64,000 nucleotides of DNA, taken from NCBI GenBank assembly GCA_937899715.1, contig CALCNX010000051.1:62001-126000 (forward strand). The letters are read 5' to 3'. Position 1 is the first letter of the stretch; every line of letters starts with the position of its first letter. Below the pieces are notes generated by a model. That model made no database searches and was not told the DNA's origin. It saw nothing but the letters and a program-made list of their open reading frames with translations. A program made the translations under genes and the position numbers. Positions 28,216 through 36,470 of this stretch are shown here, in pieces. This DNA is from an uncultured bacterium (GTDB taxonomy: Bacteria; Bacteroidota; Ignavibacteria; Kapaibacteriales; UBA4661).

Positions 28216-28707
28216 TTAGCGCGAGACAAGGAATTTTTCGGCAGTTTTGAAATTACGTCCTCGTACAACGCACAGATACACGCCGTCGGACAGCCCCGAA
28301 AGGTCGAAACTCACCGTATTCATGCCCGCACGTGCTTCGCCCGAAAATACCTCTGCTACGCGCTTGCCTAAAATGTTGAAGGCGACGATTTCAATCGGCT
28401 GGCTCTCGTTCAGAGTAACTCGCACTGCACCCCGCTCCGAACCAACATCGGTAAATACTTCCACACGATACTCTTTTCGGGCAGTATCAGCCCGCGTAAG
28501 CGCATCGGCACGACTGGGAACGGGAATATTTAGTGACTTTGCTTGGGAAGACCGTACTTTTTTCGCTGGTTTCTTTTGGGTCAACGTAGATGAAAATCGT
28601 ATTAAAGATGGTTTTGACTTCTGAAGGGGCATGGGTTCGTGCAAAACTGCTTGCGCACTAAATTGTGAGCAAATGAGTAAAAAACTCACGCAGAGTACAA
28701 TGTTCAT
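28216..28707 (-). CDS. Small secreted protein with T9SS-type C-terminal domain
   Basis: 163 residues from the ATG at 28707; a GTG at 28740 would add eleven residues ahead of the signal. The signal peptide is MNIVLCVSFLLICSQFSAQA. A basic, low-complexity middle (Lys/Ser-rich, about 25-75) precedes a C-terminal T9SS type A-like sorting domain (IEIVAFNILGKRVAEVFSGE, then LSGLSDGVYLCVVRG and a KFLVSR end). Little remains as cargo once signal and sorting domain are removed, so it may be a short surface-attached adaptor or a decayed larger protein. Co-directional with the GT4 gene downstream. Confidence 0.75.
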   Translation of the reverse strand: MNIVLCVSFLLICSQFSAQAVLHEPMPLQKSKPSLIRFSSTLTQKKPAKKVRSSQAKSLNIPVPSRADALTRADTARKEYRVEVFTDVGSERGAVRVTLNESQPIEIVAFNILGKRVAEVFSGEARAGMNTVSFDLSGLSDGVYLCVVRGRNFKTAEKFLVSR

Positions 28708-28758
28708 ACCAAAGCTATATCGTTGAAGAAAGCCGTACACCCGACCCTATACGAAGGG

Positions 28759-28799
28759 GGAGTCCGCAGAAAATACTGTCTTGCATTTCTGCGAACTCC
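28759..28799. terminator. Long near-perfect inverted repeat between macroglobulin and T9SS genes
   Basis: GGAGTCCGCAGAAA (28759-28772) and TTTCTGCGAACTCC (28786-28799) form 14-base arms with a single mismatch around a 13-base loop. It lies in the 180-base gap between the alpha-2-macroglobulin gene (upstream on the minus strand) and the small T9SS gene. The sequence after the stem on the minus strand is C-rich, not T-rich, so a classical intrinsic terminator is doubtful. An mRNA-end stabiliser or processing site between the two genes is equally likely. Confidence 0.4.
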
Positions 28800-28920
28800 A
28801 AGGCAAAAATCTGCCATACCCTAAGAAGGGAAGCCATTGTTTAGCGCCTATCGACTTGGCTTGCAAAGTCCAAGCAAATTGTTTCGTGCCAACTTACGAA
28901 GATACGTGGAAACTACAAAA

Positions 28921-31900
28921 TCACTGCGTTGCGGCGGTTCTCTCCGAAATCCGCACCAATCCTGCACCATTGTAGGAATGATACTCACCATTATACATAG
29001 CATCCGCACTCACCGGACCCAGACGGAATGTCCCTTTGGAGACCGCTCGTGCGAGATAATAGTAATGGCGAACTGTCCCTTCGGCGCGAGTAAAGAAATT
29101 GATGCGGTCGTCTCTGATATCGAGATAATCCGGCTCGTGGTTATCTTTTATCCACGCTAGTTCTGCCACAGCTCCCACTCGCGGATTTTCAATTTCAAGA
29201 CCCGCCGGAAGCATATCGGTAATGACAACATTGTCCACGCTTGCTTTGTTCGTACTTGCAAGCGAGATTTTTACCACAACCAAATCGTTTTGCATAATTG
29301 CTTCAGGATTCAAAGGTTGCCCTGAGCGGGTGAGGAATGTACGCCGCACCTGCAAGAAACTGTCTTCCTGTGGGAAAGAACCGTCCGCGCTCAAGCCCTC
29401 GGTGTCCCAGAAATAGTAGAGCGTACCTGTGCCACTAGAGGCTATAGAAACTTGCTTTCCGGCTATATCCTGCGTTACAACTACATCCGTGCCCGTAAAA
29501 TCAGCAATTTTCTTGCCACCACTTGAAATCACGGCTTTTATGTCGGTTGCAGCAGCGCGTTTCGCAATTTTCCCAAGCGCCACGAGTGCCATACCGTTTT
29601 CTTGCGTATTCAGGTAGCGCGAATTTTTCAACTGCTCCGAAAGATGTTTGGTCATAATGCCAATTTGTGGACTTTCCGGCTCCACGTCCACAAGAGCGCT
29701 AAGGGAAATGGCTTCGTCGCGGATATATGAATAAAAGCTGCCGCTAAAGCTGTTCACCGCTTTTTCACCGTCGAATGCTTTGGGAAGGAGGCTCCGATAG
29801 CTGGATTTGTCGCCCGCAAGGAAGTACGCGCTTGCCAGCAGATAACGTGAATCAAGTGCCAACGAGTCCCGGTTTGCTTTGTAGAAATTCATCGTCGGGA
29901 AATCGGGTTTGTTCGCAAGCGCCAAGACGTAAAGCGAATAGAAAATCGTCTTCGCGGGAATCGTTCGTGCACGGTACTGCGCCGCACGGTCGTAGTAGCC
30001 ATAGCCTTCGTAATTGCGCTCTTTCACTTTTTTCGATAAATACCCCTGCAAACGGCTCAAGAACTGTTCGTTGACTTCATAACCCGCTTTCTGCGCCTCT
30101 GCGAGGAAATGCGCCCCATATGCAGTACCGAACCAACTTTCTTCCGTACCGCCTTGCCAATAACTCAGAGAACCGTTGTAAAGCTGCATGGAAGCCAGTT
30201 TGCGAATAGCTTCTTGGATATTGGACGAGGCTTGTGCGGCACCGCTTTGCGCACTACCGCTTTGTGTGAGGTTTTGGTTCAGCGATTTTGCCAAGTCGCC
30301 TGCATAAATCTGCGGGAAGGCACTGGAAACAGTCTGTTCCACACAACCATATGGATATTGCAGCACGTAGCTCAGGTTTTTGGTAAACTGTGCAATCGGC
30401 GATTTGCTCACAACCAAACGTCCACGCGCCGTACCTTGCATGAAATTCCCGGCAAGCATGAACGAAGGCGATTCTCCAGCTTTCAATGCGCCCGAACCTG
30501 AGTATTTTACCAAACCGGCGACGGGACGTACCGTCATATCAGTCTTCTCGGAGAATTTTTCGCCCATGCTGCTAACCTGCACGTTCACCGCGCCTGTTCC
30601 TAAGCCGCGTGTGGCGACTTTTACAAAAATACGCTTTTCGCTGTTCGCCAGAAGCGACACGCTTTGATTGCCTTCGTCCACACCCACTGCGCCTTCACCC
30701 CAGACCTGCACCGATGCACTTGCCTCGCGTGCTGTCGTGTTTGTGAGCGTTACGGGAACGAGTGCCTCGTCACCCGGGCTAAGGAAGCGCGGCAGACCGC
30801 TTGAAATCACAATCGGGTCGGCTACGCGCATTGTTTTTTCTGCCGAGCCGAATTTATTGCCTTTGTACGCCACTGCCATCACGCGCAGCGCACCGGAGAA
30901 CTCCGGCACGTCAATCGTGTACGAAAATTTCCCGCCGTTTGCCTTCACAATGCCACTCCAAAGCGCAATGAGTTTGACACGCTTGTTGGAGAACGGATTG
31001 ATGCGGTTTGCGAGTGCAGCATCGCCCGCCGAGCTGCTTCTGGGGCGCACATCGGGGAAAAGAAGTGGATAGACAGAATGTGCCGAAACTTGCAGTGCTC
31101 GCTTTTGGTAGAAATAGCCGTAGGGGTCGGGTGTTTGGAAGTTTTTCAACTGCAAAATACCTTCATCCACCACCGCAATCGTCATTTCTGCATCGGATTC
31201 GCCCGTCTGAACGGTGATAGTTTGCTTGGTTTTGGAACGCGATTGTTCGGTCAGACTGATGCTCACAGGCAGCTTTGTGCCGGATTTTTCAATTTTGAGC
31301 GGATGATACCCGTAGGCAATCGTGAGCGGCATTGCACCATCGTCCAAAGGCTTGATGAGCGTTGCCGAGACGTAGATATTCGGTGTGTATTCGTCTTTGA
31401 TTTTCAGTTCCAGTTTTGCTGATTTTTGGTCGGTTTGTAACGTGTAATAATCCAGAACACCGCTCCGCTCCACCGTTACAAGCAGTTTGCCCGCGAATGG
31501 TGTTTTGAAAAGGAGTTTAGCCGTCTCGCCGCTTTGGTAGGCGGTCTTTTCGCTCTCAATCGTGATTTCACCTTCTTTGCTGACCTCAAACGACGATGCT
31601 TGCGTGTCGCCCCAACCGTAAGCATAGAAAAATTCGCTTACATACGAGGAAACTCCCGGCTTCGTAACGCGGATTTCGTATTCGCCCGAGGTGCGTGGCG
31701 TAAAGGCAATACTTGTCGAATTACCACTAATCGTCATTTGGCGCTCCATCTCGGTAATTTCTTGCTTCTGCGAGACGTAGCGATAACGCGAGGAATTGTA
31801 CGGGTCGCGCTCAAGTACAGTTACCCAATTGTGGCGAATGACTCGCACGGATGCGCTCGCGTTGTTCATCGCTTTGCCGCTTGCATCCACAGCAATAAGC

Positions 31901-34446
31901 GGAATTTGCAGGGCTTGGCGCGTCGTTTGGTAGCGGTCAATGGACTGAATGCCGTAAAAGACTTCCTGCGTCGGCACGGTGAAGGGCTTCATGCGCACGA
32001 CGGGGCGACCGTTTTCATCGAACACGGTTACAAATGCAGAGCCTTGTAGCAAACCGATGTCGCGGTAGTTTGCCGGGATTTCCACATCTTCGGCAAGTGT
32101 TCCTTCGGGGCTGGTCACGCCCTGCCGTGTAAGCGGTTCCATCGGTGTAGATTCAACATTGTCCTCGCCGTAGCGATTGGCACGGCTGCCGCCGCTTTGG
32201 AGTGCAAAATTGTATTTTTCAAAGCCCTTTGCTGTGAAGAGCTTCCGCTTGAGGTAAATTTCGGCGTTGTAGTTCCGATTTGCCGCCGGGGGACCAAAAA
32301 GATTGAGTGCTGTCGCGGTGATGTGCAGACTTGCTCCCGGGCGCACCACTTCCGATGAAATTGCCATCGTAACGGAAATGCGGTCAGGTATAAATTCCTC
32401 AATGTTGAAGCGCTGCGAGGCAAGCAGCACATCGTTCATGGTATAAACTTCAATCGCATAACTGCCCGTCATGGCGGAAGCGGGCATAGCGAGGTTGTTT
32501 TCCACTGCTCCTTCGTCGTTCAGTGTGCGCTTCAGCACGGTATATTCTTTGCCCGTTGGCAGAATAATCTTGATTTTCACGGGCTGTTTTGCTGCCGGAG
32601 ACCAATCAAGATTGCGCAAGACGACATTAAAGCGTACTGTCTCGCCGGGGCGATACATATCGCGGTCGCCGTAGATGAATGCTTGCAAGCCCGACGCATT
32701 CTCCTGCAAACCGCCTACATCATAGCGCGAGGTCTCGACGCGGGTGTCAGCAAGCATCAGGTACGTGGTCTCGCCGTTTGCCGTCGCCGTGATAATCGCC
32801 GGAGTGCTGCCGGGCGTGGCGGCACGCAGGTTCGAGAGCCGCACAACACCGTCCTTGTTGGTTTCGCCTTTGGCAATAACTTGATTGTGACGAGAAATAA
32901 TGCGGACTTCTGCCGACGCAATCGGCTCAGCACTCTTGAGTGAGTTTGCGACGATGAACATTGCATCATCGCTCATTTTTGCAATCAATCCAATGTCGGA
33001 GACAGCAATCATGCGACTGTCACGCAGCCATTTTTGGTCGGTCGAAATGACGCGGACAATGTACAAGCCCTTGCCCGCGAGTTTGTCCTGAAAATCAAGA
33101 TTGAGCAGTGATGCACCGTTTGCTTTGGGAAGTGTCTTGGTGTCAATGACTTTGCGGAAAACGGGGTCGCCGTAATCGTCCACATTCATGTAGTCTTCCC
33201 ACGAATTATACTGCCCCGTTGCTTCGTCGTAGTTACCGTCGTAAGTTTTACCGCCGTTGCGATTGTATGCCAAAAGGTTATTTTCATACACTTTTTCGAC
33301 GATGACTTCAATCTTCCCGACATTGCTGATCTTTACGCCGATGTTTTTACTTCCTTGCGTCGAAAGGTACATTGCCTTTGCTTCAGTGAATTTGATGGAA
33401 GGCACGAGCGTCCCAAAATTCACGGTTTGCACGTAATCGCTCCCTAATTCACCGCCGAAAAGACCGCGTAGGTTCTTGCTGACGGTGAGTTGATAAGCAG
33501 AATCAGGCTGAAATGCGCCGCGAATAACAATACCCGTTTCGAGCGCTTCCACGCTGAAATTTTTGGGCTGGGGCTGCACACTCACAAATGGCTGAACGGC
33601 AGCATTAAAGAGACTTTGTGAAGTTTGAATGCGAATAATCGGATTGTCGTCGTCGTAATCCGTCGTAACGGCGGTAATTTTGAATTCATCAGGCGAAGGA
33701 ACGGTGAGTGCCTGCTTTATATCTTCGGGCGTTGTCCACTCGCTTTCCACACTGCGTAAGCCCTTGCCGAGAGTAAGCGTGATGGGTTTTCCGCCATCTT
33801 CTTTTCGGCATTGCACCGTAAGAGCAAGTGTTTGCGCAGCTTGCGAGTTTTTGAGCGCAAAAGGAACGGTTTTGCCATCAATGGCTACTTGGAGATGCTC
33901 CGAGAGGCTTTGTGGTGCGACGTTGTAGTTAAAAGCAAGGTCGAGGCGAAGTTCTACGGCAGGCGCACCAATACTTGCTCCGGCAGATACTTGTTCGCCA
34001 CCGGCTCGTACCCAGACGGCTTCGACGTTCTGAAGCCCCAGATAGGGCGTGTGGAAACGCAGATTGCGTTCGCTCGGCAGTGAAACACGCTTCTGTTCAC
34101 GTTTTCCGGCATTTTGGAGAAGTGCTTCGGTTAATTCCGCCGTGTAATCGGTGCTGGCACGAAAGCCCGATGCAGGCGAAAAGACGAGTGTTGTGGGCGA
34201 TGTCCACTTGAAAGAACCTTGCACGGCAGGCGTGAACTTCATGTACTGCGTGGAATCCCACGCATTGAGCAAAGAATCGGGCACGAGTGGCGAGGAGAAC
34301 TCCATGACGAGGTTTTGCTGAAGGTCTATCTGTGACTCGAAATTTTTGCTCGTGATGGCAAGGTCATTGCCACCGCTACAAGCCTCAAAGAAGATTCCCG
34401 CCAAAGCGAGAAGAATGACTGCATAGAAACGCGCTGAACACCGCAT
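28921..34446 (-). CDS. Bacterial alpha-2-macroglobulin family lipoprotein
   Basis: 1841 residues with a lipoprotein signal (LLALAGIFFEAC, cysteine about residue 23). It opens with Ig-like macroglobulin domains (SSPLVPDSLLNAWDS, FSPASGFRASTDYTAEL) and includes IYGDRDMYRPGETVRFNVV. The thioester motif GCVEQ is in YPYGCVEQTVSSAFPQIYA (around 30320-30370), followed by the alpha/alpha toroid thioester domain (QLYNGSLSYWQGG). Such proteins trap proteases that invade the periplasm. Intact CxEQ means covalent trapping is possible. The partner penicillin-binding protein PbpC, common beside proteobacterial homologues, is absent. The gene follows the alpha-E gene's divergent promoter region. Confidence 0.95.
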   Translation of the reverse strand: MRCSARFYAVILLALAGIFFEACSGGNDLAITSKNFESQIDLQQNLVMEFSSPLVPDSLLNAWDSTQYMKFTPAVQGSFKWTSPTTLVFSPASGFRASTDYTAELTEALLQNAGKREQKRVSLPSERNLRFHTPYLGLQNVEAVWVRAGGEQVSAGASIGAPAVELRLDLAFNYNVAPQSLSEHLQVAIDGKTVPFALKNSQAAQTLALTVQCRKEDGGKPITLTLGKGLRSVESEWTTPEDIKQALTVPSPDEFKITAVTTDYDDDNPIIRIQTSQSLFNAAVQPFVSVQPQPKNFSVEALETGIVIRGAFQPDSAYQLTVSKNLRGLFGGELGSDYVQTVNFGTLVPSIKFTEAKAMYLSTQGSKNIGVKISNVGKIEVIVEKVYENNLLAYNRNGGKTYDGNYDEATGQYNSWEDYMNVDDYGDPVFRKVIDTKTLPKANGASLLNLDFQDKLAGKGLYIVRVISTDQKWLRDSRMIAVSDIGLIAKMSDDAMFIVANSLKSAEPIASAEVRIISRHNQVIAKGETNKDGVVRLSNLRAATPGSTPAIITATANGETTYLMLADTRVETSRYDVGGLQENASGLQAFIYGDRDMYRPGETVRFNVVLRNLDWSPAAKQPVKIKIILPTGKEYTVLKRTLNDEGAVENNLAMPASAMTGSYAIEVYTMNDVLLASQRFNIEEFIPDRISVTMAISSEVVRPGASLHITATALNLFGPPAANRNYNAEIYLKRKLFTAKGFEKYNFALQSGGSRANRYGEDNVESTPMEPLTRQGVTSPEGTLAEDVEIPANYRDIGLLQGSAFVTVFDENGRPVVRMKPFTVPTQEVFYGIQSIDRYQTTRQALQIPLIAVDASGKAMNNASASVRVIRHNWVTVLERDPYNSSRYRYVSQKQEITEMERQMTISGNSTSIAFTPRTSGEYEIRVTKPGVSSYVSEFFYAYGWGDTQASSFEVSKEGEITIESEKTAYQSGETAKLLFKTPFAGKLLVTVERSGVLDYYTLQTDQKSAKLELKIKDEYTPNIYVSATLIKPLDDGAMPLTIAYGYHPLKIEKSGTKLPVSISLTEQSRSKTKQTITVQTGESDAEMTIAVVDEGILQLKNFQTPDPYGYFYQKRALQVSAHSVYPLLFPDVRPRSSSAGDAALANRINPFSNKRVKLIALWSGIVKANGGKFSYTIDVPEFSGALRVMAVAYKGNKFGSAEKTMRVADPIVISSGLPRFLSPGDEALVPVTLTNTTAREASASVQVWGEGAVGVDEGNQSVSLLANSEKRIFVKVATRGLGTGAVNVQVSSMGEKFSEKTDMTVRPVAGLVKYSGSGALKAGESPSFMLAGNFMQGTARGRLVVSKSPIAQFTKNLSYVLQYPYGCVEQTVSSAFPQIYAGDLAKSLNQNLTQSGSAQSGAAQASSNIQEAIRKLASMQLYNGSLSYWQGGTEESWFGTAYGAHFLAEAQKAGYEVNEQFLSRLQGYLSKKVKERNYEGYGYYDRAAQYRARTIPAKTIFYSLYVLALANKPDFPTMNFYKANRDSLALDSRYLLASAYFLAGDKSSYRSLLPKAFDGEKAVNSFSGSFYSYIRDEAISLSALVDVEPESPQIGIMTKHLSEQLKNSRYLNTQENGMALVALGKIAKRAAATDIKAVISSGGKKIADFTGTDVVVTQDIAGKQVSIASSGTGTLYYFWDTEGLSADGSFPQEDSFLQVRRTFLTRSGQPLNPEAIMQNDLVVVKISLASTNKASVDNVVITDMLPAGLEIENPRVGAVAELAWIKDNHEPDYLDIRDDRINFFTRAEGTVRHYYYLARAVSKGTFRLGPVSADAMYNGEYHSYNGAGLVRISERTAATQ

Positions 34447-34723
34447 AATTGCTGTCTCCCGAAAAAAAATGTGAGCAAAGTATCTGTTTGATAATCGGCG
34501 TGTAATTTACGTGAGGAATCGGCGAAAACCAACGGGGATTTTGTGAGCAGTGCAGAAATACGAAAAACCTAGACTGTTTCTTTATAAACCATATACTCTA
34601 CGCCCGCTTTGTAAACAAATGTTCGCAATATTGACGAAAATTTTGCATCTTCAAATCTTCAGAGTAAATGTTCGTGAGAGTTCCGCGAATCACCAATTAT
34701 TGAATTTTCCGGGAGATACGATT

Positions 34724-35740
34724 ATGCTTAGTCGCGTTGCCGATTCTATGTACTGGATGTGCCGCTATATTGAGCGGGCAGAAAACACCGCGCGTTTTAT
34801 TGCGGTCAATTTCATTCTCGCGCTGGATGCGCCCGACCCCAACGGCGCTCAGTGGATGCCGCTCGTAATGGCTTCGGGCGATAATGCGCTGTTTGAGAAA
34901 AAATACGGCAAAGCCTCTCGGAGTGCGGATGTGCCGACTAAAGAAAATGTGATGAATTTCCTCATGTTCGACACCGATAATCCCAACTCAATTTTGTCGT
35001 GCCTGACAGCAGCACGCGAGAATGCGCGCTCCATACGCGAGGTGATTTCATCCGAGATGTGGGAGCAAGTCAATAAGTTCTATCTTTTTGTTCGTGACCT
35101 TGCCACTGAAGCCCGTACAGACTTTCAGATTATCGCCAATCGCTTTGAGATGTTTACGCAGATGAAACTCTCGGCGCACTTGTTTGAAGGCGTGATGGCA
35201 GCTACGATGTCGCACAATGAAGCGTGGCATTTCGGGCGCTTGGGACGGTTTCTGGAACGTGCAGACAAGACCTCGCGTATTCTGGATGTGAAGTATTTTA
35301 TTTTGCTGCCCGATATTGCCGATGTCGGCTCATCGCTGGATAATATCCAATGGGCGGCAGTGCTCAAGTCCGCTAGTGCGTTGGAGATGTATCGCAAAAT
35401 TTATCACCGCATAGACCACGTCCATGTGGCAAATTTCCTGCTCTTGGATGATGTCTTCCCGCGCTCCATTCGCTATGCTGTCAGCCGTGCGCAGCGCTCG
35501 CTATCGTCTATCACGGGCAACCCGATTGGACGCTTCGACACGCAACCCGAAAAACTCATCGGCAAACTCCATTCCGACCTTGAGTTTACGGACATTAAGG
35601 AGATTTTCGCCACCGGCTTGCATGAATTTCTGGACGATGCACAAATCAAACTCAATGACATTGGTGCGAGTATAGTCGAGACGTTTTTTGCGCTGCGCCC
35701 CGTGGAGATGATGCAGTTTCAGAGCCAACATCAGAATTAA
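34724..35740 (+). CDS. Alpha-E domain protein (DUF403)
   Basis: 338 residues from the ATG at 34724, preceded by GGGAGA ten bases upstream; an in-frame ATG at 34550 gives a non-homologous extension. The N-terminus MLSRVADSMYWMCRYIERAE followed by NTARF is the family signature, and WHFGRLGRFLERADKTSRIL near the middle repeats the pattern. FPRSIRYAVSRA is also typical. The all-helical family normally lies beside a circularly permuted ATP-grasp protein (DUF404/407) and a transglutaminase, together thought to make or modify a peptide. None of those partners is next to it here. Exact function is unknown. Confidence 0.9.
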   Translation: MLSRVADSMYWMCRYIERAENTARFIAVNFILALDAPDPNGAQWMPLVMASGDNALFEKKYGKASRSADVPTKENVMNFLMFDTDNPNSILSCLTAARENARSIREVISSEMWEQVNKFYLFVRDLATEARTDFQIIANRFEMFTQMKLSAHLFEGVMAATMSHNEAWHFGRLGRFLERADKTSRILDVKYFILLPDIADVGSSLDNIQWAAVLKSASALEMYRKIYHRIDHVHVANFLLLDDVFPRSIRYAVSRAQRSLSSITGNPIGRFDTQPEKLIGKLHSDLEFTDIKEIFATGLHEFLDDAQIKLNDIGASIVETFFALRPVEMMQFQSQHQN

Positions 35741-35873
35741 CGACGGGAATGATTGATGGTATATTTGCTTCATCAAGCAAGAATTGAAACACCGAAGTTT
35801 TTTAGATAAAAGATAAAGAGTGTATATTGCCAGTGAAATTACTTGCTTTTGACCACTTTTTGTGTGATTCGCT

Positions 35874-36404
35874 ATGCGAAGCCCTTTTGTCTTGATTCTT
35901 GGAATCTACTTTCTCTTCGGTATTATGCGCAGCACTGCATTGGCTCAAGCACCAAAGCCTGAAGCGAAGCCGCCGAGCGCTGCTATTCCACAATACACCG
36001 TTCCCGTGCTGACGAAAGCCGACAGCAGTGCTACGCCATTTCGTTTCGTGCCATTTGTGGTGCAGGAGGAAGATAAATTTCAAAGCTATATCCAGAACGA
36101 TGCGCTTTCGGTCTGGGTGAACGTGCCGTCGCTTCAGAAAAATGGCGATACCTTGACAGCGCTTGTCAAGCGCGTGGTACGTTACGATATTGCACACACA
36201 CTGAACAAAGATTTGGTCTATGTGGACGTAATAAAATTCAACACCCGCAACGATACCTTTGCCCGTATAGCATCGCTGGACAACAAAACCGGTTCGCTGG
36301 CGATGAATACCAAACCGGAATGGGAAAAAACAAGCCTCGACCTTGATATAACGGCACTATACCATTTTATCGGATTTTTACACACGGAAAAGCAGAAAAA
36401 ATAG
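35874..36404 (+). CDS. Secreted protein of unknown function
   Basis: 176 residues, signal peptide MRSPFVLILGIYFLFGIMRS ending near ALAQA (about residue 25). A proline/alanine-rich linker (KPEAKPPSAAIPQ) precedes a roughly 120-residue soluble domain with alternating charged and hydrophobic stretches (FVPFVVQEEDKFQSYI, VVRYDIAHTLNKDLVYVDVI). No family is recognised and no catalytic motif is visible. It has no membrane segment after the signal and no T9SS domain, so it is probably periplasmic. It stands between the alpha-E gene and a T9SS-exported protein on the same strand. Confidence 0.6.
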   Translation: MRSPFVLILGIYFLFGIMRSTALAQAPKPEAKPPSAAIPQYTVPVLTKADSSATPFRFVPFVVQEEDKFQSYIQNDALSVWVNVPSLQKNGDTLTALVKRVVRYDIAHTLNKDLVYVDVIKFNTRNDTFARIASLDNKTGSLAMNTKPEWEKTSLDLDITALYHFIGFLHTEKQKK

Positions 36405-36470
36405 AAATAAGAGTACATTCAATCAATAAATCTCTGAAACCCTTGTTTTAATGCCGGAAGGGAATAGACT

